Source of the DNA: Burkholderiales bacterium
GTDB lineage: Bacteria > Pseudomonadota > Gammaproteobacteria > Burkholderiales > Burkholderiaceae_C
Assembly: GCA_016185015.1 (NCBI GenBank)
Contig: JACPOI010000020.1
Coordinates: forward strand, 124,001-188,000
Length of the DNA: 64,000 bases
Direction: 5' to 3'
Part shown: in pieces, positions 16,846 through 24,585 of the stretch
How the letters are laid out: the number at the start of each line of letters is the position of its first letter
Position numbering within the stretch: the first letter of the stretch is position 1
Notes under the pieces: model-generated
What the model was told of the DNA's origin: nothing
Database searches by the model: none
What the model saw: only the letters and a program-made list of their open reading frames with translations
Program-made: the position numbers and the translations under genes

Positions 16846-16940
16846 ACACCCCCAGGCTGCGCGCACTGCGTGTCGCTTCGCCACCCCCCTTGCCGGGGGC
16901 AAGGCCAGTGGCCCGGCCAAGCCGGTTCCACGGCGCTCCG
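16846..16940 (+). repeat. two-hairpin intergenic element, copy B
   Basis: The element begins directly after the ilvE stop and shares GCGCACTGCGTGTCGCT with copy C and CGGTTCC(A/G)CGG plus GGCCCGGC with copy D. First stem: CCTTGCC/GGCAAGG around 16888-16904. Second hairpin: GCC-A-GTGG-C-CCGGC, loop CAA, GCCGG-TT-CCAC-GGC at 16904-16934. Compared with copy D, GTGG/CCAC replaces GCGG/CCGC, which keeps base pairing. Confidence 0.75.
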
Positions 16941-16985
16941 CGATGAGACCCGGGGTTGTGCATCCATCGCTGAAACGAGGTACTC

Positions 16986-17192
16986 ATGAGTAAACAAACT
17001 GTTGAACTGCTGGCCCAGGACCTGAACCACCAGGGCGGCGTCTACTGTCCCAGCCCCAAGGCCGACATGAAGCTCTGGAACAGCCACCCCAAGGTCTACC
17101 TGGATGTGGCGCATACCGGCGAAGCCAAGTGCCCCTATTGCGGCACGGTCTACAAGCTGAAGGCCGGTGAGCATTTCGCCGCGCATCACTAA
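16986..17192 (+). CDS. CHCC-type zinc-finger domain protein
   Basis: 68 aa. The conserved metal site is GGVYCPSPKADMKLWNSHPK then VAHTGEAKCPYCGTVYKL, giving Cys-His-Cys-Cys ligands like those of the zf-CHCC family that includes the mitochondrial complex I subunit NDUFS6. Bacterial members are short stand-alone proteins of unknown function and often lie between ilvE and waaF in Burkholderiales. The 3' end overlaps the waaF GTG start by 26 bp in another frame. Confidence 0.92.
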   Translation: MSKQTVELLAQDLNHQGGVYCPSPKADMKLWNSHPKVYLDVAHTGEAKCPYCGTVYKLKAGEHFAAHH

Positions 17193-18198
17193 AGCACAGG
17201 GCCGCGACACCGCGGCCCTGGTCATTGCGCCCCAGTGGATTGGGGACGCGGTCATGACCGAGCCGCTGATGCGGCGTCTGGCCGCGCGCGGCGAACGCCT
17301 TACCGTCGGGGCCCTGCCCTGGGTGGCGCCGGTCTACCGCGCCATGCCGCAGGTGGCCGAGGTCATCGAATTCCCCTTTGCCCACGGTGGCCTGCAGTTC
17401 AAGGCGCGTCGTTCCCTTGCCCAGCAGATGGAAGGCCGCTTCGACGTGGCCTACGTGCTGCCCAATTCGCTCAAGAGCGCGCTGCTGCCCTTCCTGGCGA
17501 GCATCCCCAAGCGCGTGGGCTACCTGGGCGAGGCGCGCGTGGGCTTGCTCACCCATCGGCTGAAAAATCCCCCGAAGGACAAGCGCCCCCCCATGGTCGC
17601 TTTCTATTCAGCTCTCAGCGGCGAGCCGGGCATCGAGGCTGACCGGCCGCGCCTGCAGGTCGATGAGGCCCTATGTGATGCCGTGCTGGCGAAACTGGGG
17701 CTGGCACGCGGCGCGTACTACGTCTTTGTGCCGGGCGCCGAATACGGCCCGGCCAAGCGCTGGCCGGCACAACGCTTTGCGGAACTGGCGCAGCAGCTCG
17801 ACGCCCCCGTGCTCTTGCTGGGCGCGGGCAAGGAAGCGGTGCTGGGCCAGGAGATCATGGTGCTCGCAGCGGGGGCGGACTGCCGCAACCTGGCTGGCAC
17901 CACCTCGCTGGCCGAGGCCTTTGCCCTGATTGCCGCCGCGCGCCGCGTGATCAGCAACGACACCGGTCTCATGCATGTGGCCGCCGCCCTGGACGTACCG
18001 CAGGTTGCCCTCTTCGGCTCCAGCAGCCCGGAACACACCCCGCCGCTCAGCGCGCGCGCACAGGTGCTCTGGCTCAAGAACGATCCCGCCTACCAGCCGC
18101 CGCTGGACTGTGCGCCCTGTTTCCAGCGTGTATGCCCGCTGGGTCATCTGCGTTGCCTCAACGACATCACGGCCGAACGGGTGCGCTCGGCGCTTTGA
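17167..18198 (+). CDS. waaF: lipopolysaccharide heptosyltransferase II
   Basis: 343 aa, glycosyltransferase family 9. VIAPQWIGDAVMTEPLMRRL is the N-terminal acceptor-site block, FVPGAEYGPAKRWPAQRFAE is the ADP-heptose region, and SNDTGLMHVAAALDVPQVALFGSSSPEHTPP the C-terminal nucleotide block. The enzyme adds the second heptose to the inner core of LPS at the cytoplasmic face. The start is a GTG at 17167 inside the zinc-finger gene; a start further downstream would still leave the motif intact. An ATG at 17254 is too late. Confidence 0.95.
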   Translation: MSISPRITKAQGRDTAALVIAPQWIGDAVMTEPLMRRLAARGERLTVGALPWVAPVYRAMPQVAEVIEFPFAHGGLQFKARRSLAQQMEGRFDVAYVLPNSLKSALLPFLASIPKRVGYLGEARVGLLTHRLKNPPKDKRPPMVAFYSALSGEPGIEADRPRLQVDEALCDAVLAKLGLARGAYYVFVPGAEYGPAKRWPAQRFAELAQQLDAPVLLLGAGKEAVLGQEIMVLAAGADCRNLAGTTSLAEAFALIAAARRVISNDTGLMHVAAALDVPQVALFGSSSPEHTPPLSARAQVLWLKNDPAYQPPLDCAPCFQRVCPLGHLRCLNDITAERVRSAL

Positions 18199-18222
18199 GC
18201 GTCCCACCCGGCCATGCAGTCG

Positions 18223-18251
18223 AAAAAAAAGCCACCCTTGCGGGTGGCTTT
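18223..18251 (-). terminator. Rho-independent terminator (strong on minus strand)
   Basis: Stem GCCACCC/GGGTGGC (18231-18237 and 18242-18248) extended by AAA/TTT, loop TTGC. On the minus strand it is followed by eight Us, a strong terminator. On the plus strand only TTTGAAAA follows, so it may also end the waaF transcript weakly. Confidence 0.8.
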
Positions 18252-18358
18252 GAAAAGTCCTCGAAAGGACGTCGTTGGGATCGTTGACATCGGCCTGCGC
18301 TGCTAGAGGAAAACGCAGACCGGTGGTATCTGGGAAATTTGACTGTGACAGCAGTACA
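18223..18358 (-). ncRNA. candidate small RNA ending at the 18223 terminator
   Basis: The strong minus-strand terminator lies more than 200 nt beyond the stop of the nearest minus-strand gene (18455) and the space between has no convincing ORF. A -10-like TATATT (18364-18369 on the minus strand) would give a transcript of about 135 nt. The -35 is poor. It may instead be the 3' UTR of the 75-aa gene. Confidence 0.25.
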
Positions 18359-18389
18359 GGCACAAATATAGCGAGCTGTTTGCATCCGG

Positions 18390-18413
18390 CATATCCCACA
18401 AATTGGGGATATG
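18390..18413. promoter_or_regulatory. inverted repeat, possible operator
   Basis: CATATCCC and GGGATATG are 8-bp perfect arms separated by 8 nt. The site lies in AT-rich intergenic DNA just upstream of the -10-like sequence of the candidate small RNA. No regulator can be named. Confidence 0.35.
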
Positions 18414-18454
18414 GCGCCTAAAGTGTCTCGAAATAAGACATTCAGGATGCGTTT

Positions 18455-18682
18455 TCAGGCGGCCCGGACTTGCGAGCTGGCGCTGAACAGGGCTTCAAAG
18501 GCCATATCGAAGGCGTCGGGCCGGGAGTCCGAGATGAACAGGCCGACCTGGTCCAGTTCTACGACGTACATCGTGAACTGGCTCAGCAGGTTCTGCTCGA
18601 TCTTCAGGCCGCGGAAGCTCTGGTGCCGCGTGACGATGGTCGAGCGGTCGGGTTGCGGTGGACGGGCGATGCTGGCGCTCAT
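18455..18682 (-). CDS. hypothetical protein, 75 aa
   Basis: Starts MSASIARPPQPDRSTIV, ATG 18680-18682, with an AAGGGGG Shine-Dalgarno. The centre is GLKIEQNLLSQFTMYVVELD, then FISDSRPDAFDMAFEALFSA. There is no signal peptide or membrane segment, and the composition is that of a small soluble alpha/beta protein. I recognise no family. It lies between the waaF terminator and the sensor kinase gene on the same strand as the latter but 102 nt from its stop. Confidence 0.65.
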   Translation of the reverse strand: MSASIARPPQPDRSTIVTRHQSFRGLKIEQNLLSQFTMYVVELDQVGLFISDSRPDAFDMAFEALFSASSQVRAA

Positions 18683-18784
18683 GGTGTGTTCCCCCTTGTC
18701 TGCCGCAAGAATAGGAAACAAGGGCCGACGGCGCCAGCCCCTGCCGGGCCGGCCGCGTGCGGTTTTTCACGCCCGAGGCGTTTG

Positions 18785-19975
18785 TCAGCGGGCTAGCGGC
18801 AGGCGCAAGACGAAGCAGGCCCCACCGCCCGGGCGCTCTTCGTTGTGCACCGTGCCACTGTGGCGCTGGGCGATGGAACGCACCAGGGCCAGGCCCAGGC
18901 CCACACCGCCCTCGCGCTCGGACGCGCCGGGCAGACGGAAGAAGGGCTCGAAGATGCGCTCGCGCAGGGCGGGCGGGATGCCCGGCCCCCGGTCGCAGAC
19001 CCGGATCTCGACGTGGGTGCCCTGGGTTTGCAGGGTCAGGGTCACCTCGCCGCCGCCATGCCGGCGGGCGTTCTCCAGCAGGTTGCGCAGGGCGCGCCGC
19101 AGCAGCCGGGTCAGGCCCGACACCAGGACGCTGGTGGTGCCGGCCGGTGCGTCCAGTTCGGCGCCGGTGCGGGCGCATTCCTCGGCACACAGGCCCACCA
19201 GCTCGACCGGTTCCAGCGGCCCCAGATCGTCGGGGCTGGCATCCAGCCGGCTGGCCAGCAGGATCTCGTCGATCAGCTGGTCGAGCTCGCGGATGTTGCG
19301 CGCCATTTCCTCATGGTTGGCCGGGCTGGGCTGGGCCTGCATGAGTTCCAGGCCCATGCGGATGCGCGCCAGCGGCGAGCGCAGTTCGTGCGAAGCATTG
19401 GCCAGCAGGGCCTTGTGCGACAGGAGCAGGGCCTGCACGCGGGCGGCGGCGACGTTGAAGCGTTGCGCCAGGAAAGCCACCTCGTCCTGCCCGTCCTCGG
19501 GCAGGCGGCGCGCCAGATCGCCCTCGCCCCAGCGTTCCACGCCCTGCTGCAGAGTTTCCAACCGTTTGGTCAGGCGCCGCACGATGGGATAGGCGCCCAG
19601 GGCCACAGCTGCCGCGACCAGGCCGAGCAGCACGAGCAGGTTGTAGGGGGGCGGCAAGCCGGTCGGGCCCAGGGGCGGCGAAGGCGGCGGGCGGTTGCCG
19701 GGGCGCGGCAGTTGCACAAAGACCGTCTGCCCGTCGCGCAGCGGCACCTCGAACTCCCAGCCCTGGCCGGGCACGCGTGCGCCCCGGGTCTGGGCCTGGC
19801 CCAGCACTTCGCCCTGGGCATTGCGCAGGATGATCTCGCGGCCCGGGCGCTGGGCGCGCTCGCGTTCCGCCTCCTCGCGCCAGATCCAGCCGAAGATCAG
19901 GGTCAGCAGCACGATGGCGGCCACCACGGCCAGCCAGATGCGGATGTAGAGGCGCTGGGTCAGCGGCGTGCTCAT
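18785..19975 (-). CDS. sensor histidine kinase of a CpxA/RstB-like two-component system
   Basis: 396 aa. TM1 at about 12-31 and TM2 at about 111-133 bracket a short periplasmic domain of about 80 residues ending in a Pro-rich linker. A HAMP segment follows, then the H-box SHELRSPLAR (phospho-acceptor H196), N-box NLLENARRHG, and G-boxes DRGPGIP and GVGLGLALV. It autophosphorylates and passes phosphate to the response regulator encoded 12 nt upstream. The small periplasmic domain resembles CpxA/RstB sensors of envelope stress or acid, but the signal is unknown. Confidence 0.93.
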   Translation of the reverse strand: MSTPLTQRLYIRIWLAVVAAIVLLTLIFGWIWREEAERERAQRPGREIILRNAQGEVLGQAQTRGARVPGQGWEFEVPLRDGQTVFVQLPRPGNRPPPSPPLGPTGLPPPYNLLVLLGLVAAAVALGAYPIVRRLTKRLETLQQGVERWGEGDLARRLPEDGQDEVAFLAQRFNVAAARVQALLLSHKALLANASHELRSPLARIRMGLELMQAQPSPANHEEMARNIRELDQLIDEILLASRLDASPDDLGPLEPVELVGLCAEECARTGAELDAPAGTTSVLVSGLTRLLRRALRNLLENARRHGGGEVTLTLQTQGTHVEIRVCDRGPGIPPALRERIFEPFFRLPGASEREGGVGLGLALVRSIAQRHSGTVHNEERPGGGACFVLRLPLAR

Positions 19976-19987
19976 GTGCGTTCGGGG

Positions 19988-20698
19988 TCAGTCCTGCTGA
20001 CGGGCGAAGACGTAGCCCACGCCGCGCACCGTCAGGATGCGTTTGGGTGCCTTCGGGTCGGCTTCGATGGCGGCGCGGATGCGGCCCATGTGCACGTCGA
20101 TCGAGCGGTCGAAGGCTTCCAGCTCGCGCCCGCGTACCGCTTCCATGATCTGGTCGCGCGTGAGCACGCGCCCGGCGCGCTCGGCCAGCGCGACCAGCAG
20201 GTCGAACTGGTAGGAAGTGAGTTCGCAGGCAGCCCCGTTGACGCTGACGGTGCGCGCGTCGCGGTCGATGGCCAGGGAGCCGAAGCGCAGCTGGCTGGCG
20301 GGAGCGGGTCCGTTGCCGCCGCGGCGGCGCAGCACGGCGCGGATGCGCGCCAGCAGCTCGCGCGGCTCGAAGGGCTTGGCCAGGTAGTCGTCGGCACCCA
20401 TCTCCAGGCCGATCACGCGGTCCATGGGATCGCCTTTGGCGGTGAGCATCAGGATGGGGGTCTGCGCCAAGGCCGAGGGCAGGGCGCGGATGCGTCGGCA
20501 GATTTCCAGGCCGTCCATGTCGGGCAGCATGAGGTCGAGCACCAGCAGCTGGGGCGCCGGGTGGGCGGCCTGCAGCCGCGCCAGGCCTTCTTCGCCGCTG
20601 CCCGCGATGTCCACCGTGTAACCGGACTGCGCCAGGTACTCGCTGACCATGGCGGCCAGGCGGGCGTCATCCTCGATCATCAGCAGGGGCTGGCTCAT
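19988..20698 (-). CDS. OmpR-family response regulator (CpxR/RstA-like)
   Basis: 236 aa from MSQPLLMIEDDARL (ATG 20696-20698; another ATG at 20716 is in frame). Receiver domain with acidic pair E9-D10-D11, phospho-accepting D55 in LVLDLMLPD, and LAKPFEPREL; then a winged-helix domain with LTSYQFDLLVALAERAGRVL and RSIDVHMGRIRAAIE. The LTAKGDPMDRVIGLEMGADDYL segment closely resembles CpxR/RstA. A GTAAA-N5-GTAAA direct repeat upstream suggests autoregulation. It is co-transcribed with the kinase gene. Confidence 0.94.
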   Translation of the reverse strand: MSQPLLMIEDDARLAAMVSEYLAQSGYTVDIAGSGEEGLARLQAAHPAPQLLVLDLMLPDMDGLEICRRIRALPSALAQTPILMLTAKGDPMDRVIGLEMGADDYLAKPFEPRELLARIRAVLRRRGGNGPAPASQLRFGSLAIDRDARTVSVNGAACELTSYQFDLLVALAERAGRVLTRDQIMEAVRGRELEAFDRSIDVHMGRIRAAIEADPKAPKRILTVRGVGYVFARQQD

Positions 20699-20760
20699 GT
20701 CCGCGAGTTTATCCATGTGCCCATGATGCGGCGCGGCCGTCAGCCGCCCTTGTCGCGGCT

Positions 20761-20775
20761 GTAAAGATAGGTAAA
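20761..20775 (+). promoter_or_regulatory. CpxR-type direct repeat
   Basis: GTAAA GATAG GTAAA fits the enterobacterial CpxR box (GTAAA-N5-GTAAA) without mismatch and places both half-sites on one helix face. It lies between the ampG stop (20780) and the response regulator start (20698), 63 bp upstream of the latter. Confidence 0.6.
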
Positions 20776-20779
20776 CGCC

Positions 20780-22102
20780 TCAGCGGCGTGCGGCCCGCGC
20801 CGCCAGCCCCACCAGCAGCAGCACGGGCAGGCCCAGCAAGGCGGTGGAGACGAAGAAATGGCTGTAGCCATAGGCGTCCACGTAGTGGCCCGAGAAGCCG
20901 GCGATGAACTTGGGGGCGAGCAGCATCATGGAGCTGAACAGCGCGTACTGCGTGGCTGAGTAGCTGATGTTGGTGAGGCTGGAGAGGTAGGCGATGAAGG
21001 CCGCCGAGGCGATGCCGCTGGAGAGGTTGTCGGCCGAGATCACGAAGATCAGCGCCGTCACATCATGCCCGCGCGTGCCCAGCCAGGCGAACAGCAGGTT
21101 GCTGGCCGCACTGAACACGGCGCCCAGCATGAGCACGCGCATCACGCCCAGGCGCATGGCCAGCACGCCGCCCACGAAGGCGCCCACCAGGGTCATGATC
21201 ACGCCGTAGATCTTGGTCACGGCCGCGACCTCGTCCTTGGTGTAGCCCATGTCCACGTAAAAGGGATTGGCCATGATGCCCATGACCACGTCGCTGATGC
21301 GATAGACCGCGATCAGCGCCAGGATCAGGCCGGCCTGCCACTTGTAGCGGCTCAGGAAATCGGTGAACGGCTCCACCATGGCTCCCTGCAGCCACTCACC
21401 CAGGTTGCGCGCCGGCGGCAGTTCGTGGCGAACGGGTTCGCGGGAGAGCAGCACCGTCAGCACACCGGGCAGCATGCTGGCGGCCATGACCAGGTAGGCG
21501 GTGGCCCAGGCGGCGTTCTGGTAACCCGTTGCGTTGATCTCGGCCCGCGCGGCCAGCCACAGCACGCCGGCGCCGGCCCAGATCATGGCCATGCGGTAGC
21601 CGGTCTGGTAGGCCGCCGCCAGCGCGGCCTGGCGCTCGGCCCCGGCCGATTCGATGCGGAAGGCATCGAGCGCGATGTCCTGCGTGGCTGAGGCGAAGGC
21701 TACGGCCAGCGCACACCAGACCACGACACGCAAACCGTCCTGCGGATTCGCCAGCGCCATGCCGACCAGCCCGGCCATGATGGCCGCCTGCGAGACCAGC
21801 AGCCAGCTGCGGCGCAGGCCCAGCCATCGTGTCAGGCCCGGCAGCGGCAGGCGGTCCACCAGCGGCGCCCAGGCCCACTTGAAGGCATAGGCCAGGCCGA
21901 CCCAGCTCAGTTCGCCGATGGTGCCGCGGTCCACGCCGGCCTCGCGCAGACGGAAGCTCAGCGTGCCCAGCACCAGCAGCAGGGGCAGGCCGGCTGCGAA
22001 GCCCAGGGCCAGCATGCGCAGGGTGGCCGGTTCAAGGTAGACGCGCAGCGTGTCGGCCCAGGAGGGCTTGAGTTGGCCCGGTTCGGGCGCACTTGAGGTC
22101 AT
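20780..22102 (-). CDS. ampG: AmpG-type muropeptide MFS permease
   Basis: 440 aa from MTSSAPEPGQLKPSWADTLR (ATG 22100-22102); the frame upstream to 22237 is a shadow of the divergent protease gene. Twelve or more hydrophobic helices. LGFAAGLPLLLVLGTLSFRL, WVGLAYAFKWAWAPLVDRLP and ATQDIALDAFRIE are the AmpG signatures. AmpG imports GlcNAc-anhydroMurNAc peptides from the periplasm for cell-wall recycling, which in many bacteria also signals beta-lactamase induction; no ampD, ampR or ampC is in the window. Divergent from the M48 protease with about 35 bp between starts. Confidence 0.93.
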   Translation of the reverse strand: MTSSAPEPGQLKPSWADTLRVYLEPATLRMLALGFAAGLPLLLVLGTLSFRLREAGVDRGTIGELSWVGLAYAFKWAWAPLVDRLPLPGLTRWLGLRRSWLLVSQAAIMAGLVGMALANPQDGLRVVVWCALAVAFASATQDIALDAFRIESAGAERQAALAAAYQTGYRMAMIWAGAGVLWLAARAEINATGYQNAAWATAYLVMAASMLPGVLTVLLSREPVRHELPPARNLGEWLQGAMVEPFTDFLSRYKWQAGLILALIAVYRISDVVMGIMANPFYVDMGYTKDEVAAVTKIYGVIMTLVGAFVGGVLAMRLGVMRVLMLGAVFSAASNLLFAWLGTRGHDVTALIFVISADNLSSGIASAAFIAYLSSLTNISYSATQYALFSSMMLLAPKFIAGFSGHYVDAYGYSHFFVSTALLGLPVLLLVGLAARAARR

Positions 22103-22137
22103 GCGGGGAATAATAAGCGTTGCCCCACCTGCTACCC

Positions 22138-23022
22138 ATGCCCATGATCGAAACCAGACGACTTTCCCTTGCCGCCCTGGGTGCCTTGCTGATACCAGCC
22201 CTGCTGCTGGCGGGCTGCAACGAACGCCCCGCGCCACAGCGGGACGGCGTGGACGTGGGCAAGAACTCGGCCTTCACCAAGCTGGTGTCGGCCGAGCAGG
22301 TCGAGAAAACGGCCGAGCAGCAATACACCCAGCTTCAGATGCAGGCCGCCAGCAAGCATGCCTTGCTGTCCAGGGACCATCCGCAGGTGCAGCGGCTGCA
22401 GGCCATCGCCAGGAAGATCATTCCCCACGCGCTGGCGTGGAATCCGCGCGCGCAGGACTGGAAGTGGTCGGTCAGCGTGATCAACTCGTCGCAGGTCAAT
22501 GCCTTTTGCATGCCGGGCGGCAAGATCGCCTTCTATACCGGCATCCTGGACCGGTTGCAGCTCAGCGACGACGAGGTGGCCATGGTCATGGGCCATGAGA
22601 TGGCGCACGCGCTGCGTGAACATGCGCGCGAGCGCATGGGCAAGGGCGCCGTAACCCAGGGCGTGGCACGCGTGGGCGGGGCGGTGGTGGCCGCCTGGCT
22701 GGGGGTGGACCCGCGCCTGACCGATGGCGTGGCGCGCGGCGGCGCCAACCTGCTGGCGCTGGAGTTCAGCCGCAGCGATGAATCGGAGGCCGACCTGGTC
22801 GGCCTGGAGCTGGCCGCGCGCGCCGGCTACGACCCGCGCGCCGGTGTCAGCCTCTGGCAGAAGATGAGCGCCGCCAGCAAGGGCGCGCCGCCGCAGTGGC
22901 TCTCGACCCATCCTTCGGGCAAGACGCGCATCGCCGAGATCGAGAAGAACCTCCCCAAGGTGTTGCCGCTGTACGAGCGGGCACGGTCGCCGTCGTCACC
23001 TCGCGGCACCGGCCGGCCATGA
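22138..23022 (+). CDS. M48-family metalloprotease lipoprotein (LoiP/YggG-like)
   Basis: 294 aa from MPMIETRRLSLAALGALLIP; a second ATG two codons later is equally possible. The signal peptide ends in LLLAGC, a lipobox that anchors it by lipid, most likely in the outer membrane. The zinc site is HEMAH (H153-H157), with the third ligand in SDESEADLVGLEL. The STHPSGKTRIAEIE tail is typical of M48B enzymes that degrade misfolded outer-membrane proteins. It ends at a bidirectional terminator. Confidence 0.93.
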   Translation: MPMIETRRLSLAALGALLIPALLLAGCNERPAPQRDGVDVGKNSAFTKLVSAEQVEKTAEQQYTQLQMQAASKHALLSRDHPQVQRLQAIARKIIPHALAWNPRAQDWKWSVSVINSSQVNAFCMPGGKIAFYTGILDRLQLSDDEVAMVMGHEMAHALREHARERMGKGAVTQGVARVGGAVVAAWLGVDPRLTDGVARGGANLLALEFSRSDESEADLVGLELAARAGYDPRAGVSLWQKMSAASKGAPPQWLSTHPSGKTRIAEIEKNLPKVLPLYERARSPSSPRGTGRP

Positions 23023-23051
23023 AAAAAGCGCAGCTGGGCTGCGCTTGTTTT
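23021..23051. terminator. bidirectional Rho-independent terminator
   Basis: Nine-bp stem AAGCGCAGC/GCTGCGCTT with loop TGG (23026-23046). It is flanked by AAAAAA on the left and GTTTT on the right, so it can end both the protease transcript and the convergent barrel-protein transcript. Confidence 0.8.
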
Positions 23052-23068
23052 CGGGGGGCGGTTGCGGA

Positions 23069-23710
23069 TCAGAAGCGATAGACCATGCCGACGGAAACGC
23101 TGGGCAGGTAGCTCAGGCCCCCGAGGGAGTCGTGCATCTTCTTCTTCTGTGCCTCGACGTCGGCCTGGGTGATGCCGTTGTAGCCCACCAGGTCGGTATC
23201 GATCTCGGCCGTGAACGAGCCGAGGGTGACGCCGACGTCGGCGTAAAAGCCCAGGCCCTTGGTCGAGACATGGTGGCCGTAGCCCAGGCCCAGGTAGGCG
23301 GTGGTGCTCGGGTATTTCAGGTTGACGTTGAATTTCTTGCCCGTAGTGTCAGTCGTGACATTGCCGATGGTGGTGTTGGGGCCGCCCACACCATTCACGG
23401 TCAGCTTGGTGTCGTTGGCCGTGACGCCACCGACCAGGCGAAAGCCGCCGTTGAAGGGAAACCAGTCGGCAAAAAGGCCGGCGCGGCTGGACTTGAAGGT
23501 GGCGTCGTAGCGCACGCCGTTGTCGGTGCCGTTGGCGCTGGCCGACAGGCCCCCAGCGTATTCGCCGCGCACGCCCCAGCTCTGGCTGACGGGGTGGGCA
23601 TAACCCAGGGTGTAAAGGCCGGGCAAGCCGATGCCGCCATAGATGTCTTGCGCCTGGACGTTGGCGCCCAAGCCGGCGAGCAGACCCAGGCTGATGAGGT
23701 ATTTTTTCAT
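23069..23710 (-). CDS. outer-membrane beta-barrel protein, paralog 1
   Basis: 213 aa. Signal peptide [20 protein letters not shown], then a mature part of alternating polar and aromatic strands: DIYGGIGLPGLYTLGYAHPV, GLFADWFPFNGGFRLVGGV, YLGLGYGHHVSTKGLGFYAD. It ends YLPSVSVGMVYRF, with the C-terminal Phe that targets barrels to the BAM complex. The spacing suggests 8 strands, OmpW/OmpA-barrel size. The function is unknown. It is a tandem paralog of the next gene. Confidence 0.82.
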   Translation of the reverse strand: MKKYLISLGLLAGLGANVQAQDIYGGIGLPGLYTLGYAHPVSQSWGVRGEYAGGLSASANGTDNGVRYDATFKSSRAGLFADWFPFNGGFRLVGGVTANDTKLTVNGVGGPNTTIGNVTTDTTGKKFNVNLKYPSTTAYLGLGYGHHVSTKGLGFYADVGVTLGSFTAEIDTDLVGYNGITQADVEAQKKKMHDSLGGLSYLPSVSVGMVYRF

Positions 23711-23851
23711 TTCAGGGGGGTAAAAGGAAATTCAGGCCACGATTATTTCAAAACACGGGCGCGTGGGCTATCGGTAACCCCTGATGGCAGTCGGGCACAG
23801 GCCGAGTATTCCGGCCTGCGCGAGGCGCCCGAAGCGCTCGGGCGTAGCGCG

Positions 23852-24454
23852 TCAGTAGCGGTAGATCAGGCCGAGCGAAACGCTGGGCAGGTAGCGAAAG
23901 CCCAGCCAGCCGTTGGTCTGCGTGCGCCAGCCTTCCATGCCTGCCGCCGAACTGGCGCCACCGCCCTGGCTGCTGTCGGCATCGGCCGGCAGGGTGCTCA
24001 GTGAGACCCCCATGTCGGCGTAAAAGCCCAGGCCTTTGCTCGCGAGGGCGTGCTGCCCGTAGCCTATGCCCAGATAGGTGGAGGAGTTGGGGTATTTCAG
24101 GCGCAGGCTGTTCGTCGTGCCGGCCCAGCCGTTCACCGGTGCATTGACGAGCTCCGGCCGGTTCTCGGTGAGGTTGACGCCACCCACGAGACGCAGGCCG
24201 CCACCAAAGGGGAACCAGTCGGCATACACCCGGGCGCGGTTCGCCTGGAGTCCGGCACCGTTGTCCACCAGGCCCTCGCTGCCGGCGCGATTCCAGTTCA
24301 GGCCCGGGCTGGCGTCAGCGCGCAGGCTCAGGCTGCCGCTGAGCGAGTACAGGCCGGGCAGGCCCAGATCGGTATAAATATTCTGTGCCACTGCGGGGCC
24401 AGCCGCTGCGGAACAGACGGCCAGCGCCACCCAGTGGGCGCGTAGCGGGATCAT
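23852..24454 (-). CDS. outer-membrane beta-barrel protein, paralog 2
   Basis: 200 aa, with a cleavable signal ending in GPAVAQ. It shares GLPGLY, RVYADWFPFGGGLRLVGGV, LKYPNSSTYLGIGYGQHALA, SKGLGFYADMGVSL and the ending YLPSVSLGLIYRY with paralog 1. Divergence is concentrated in the predicted surface loops. It lies 141 nt upstream of paralog 1 on the same strand, so a tandem duplication is likely. No substrate or ligand can be inferred. Confidence 0.8.
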   Translation of the reverse strand: MIPLRAHWVALAVCSAAAGPAVAQNIYTDLGLPGLYSLSGSLSLRADASPGLNWNRAGSEGLVDNGAGLQANRARVYADWFPFGGGLRLVGGVNLTENRPELVNAPVNGWAGTTNSLRLKYPNSSTYLGIGYGQHALASKGLGFYADMGVSLSTLPADADSSQGGGASSAAGMEGWRTQTNGWLGFRYLPSVSLGLIYRY

Positions 24455-24585
24455 GACTAACCTTGAAGAATTCAGACACTGGTCTTGATTATTCAGAATA
24501 TCGGCAGCCAGCAGCGCTTAGATGAGCTGTGCACTGGGTCTTTGTGCAGGTTTACAGCCATGTATGGAAAGACATGAGCGGGCGC

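Noticed and set aside
18411-19592. A 393-codon plus-strand frame across the kinase gene
   Set aside because: It is Arg/Ser-rich, antisense to a complete histidine kinase, and is a shadow.
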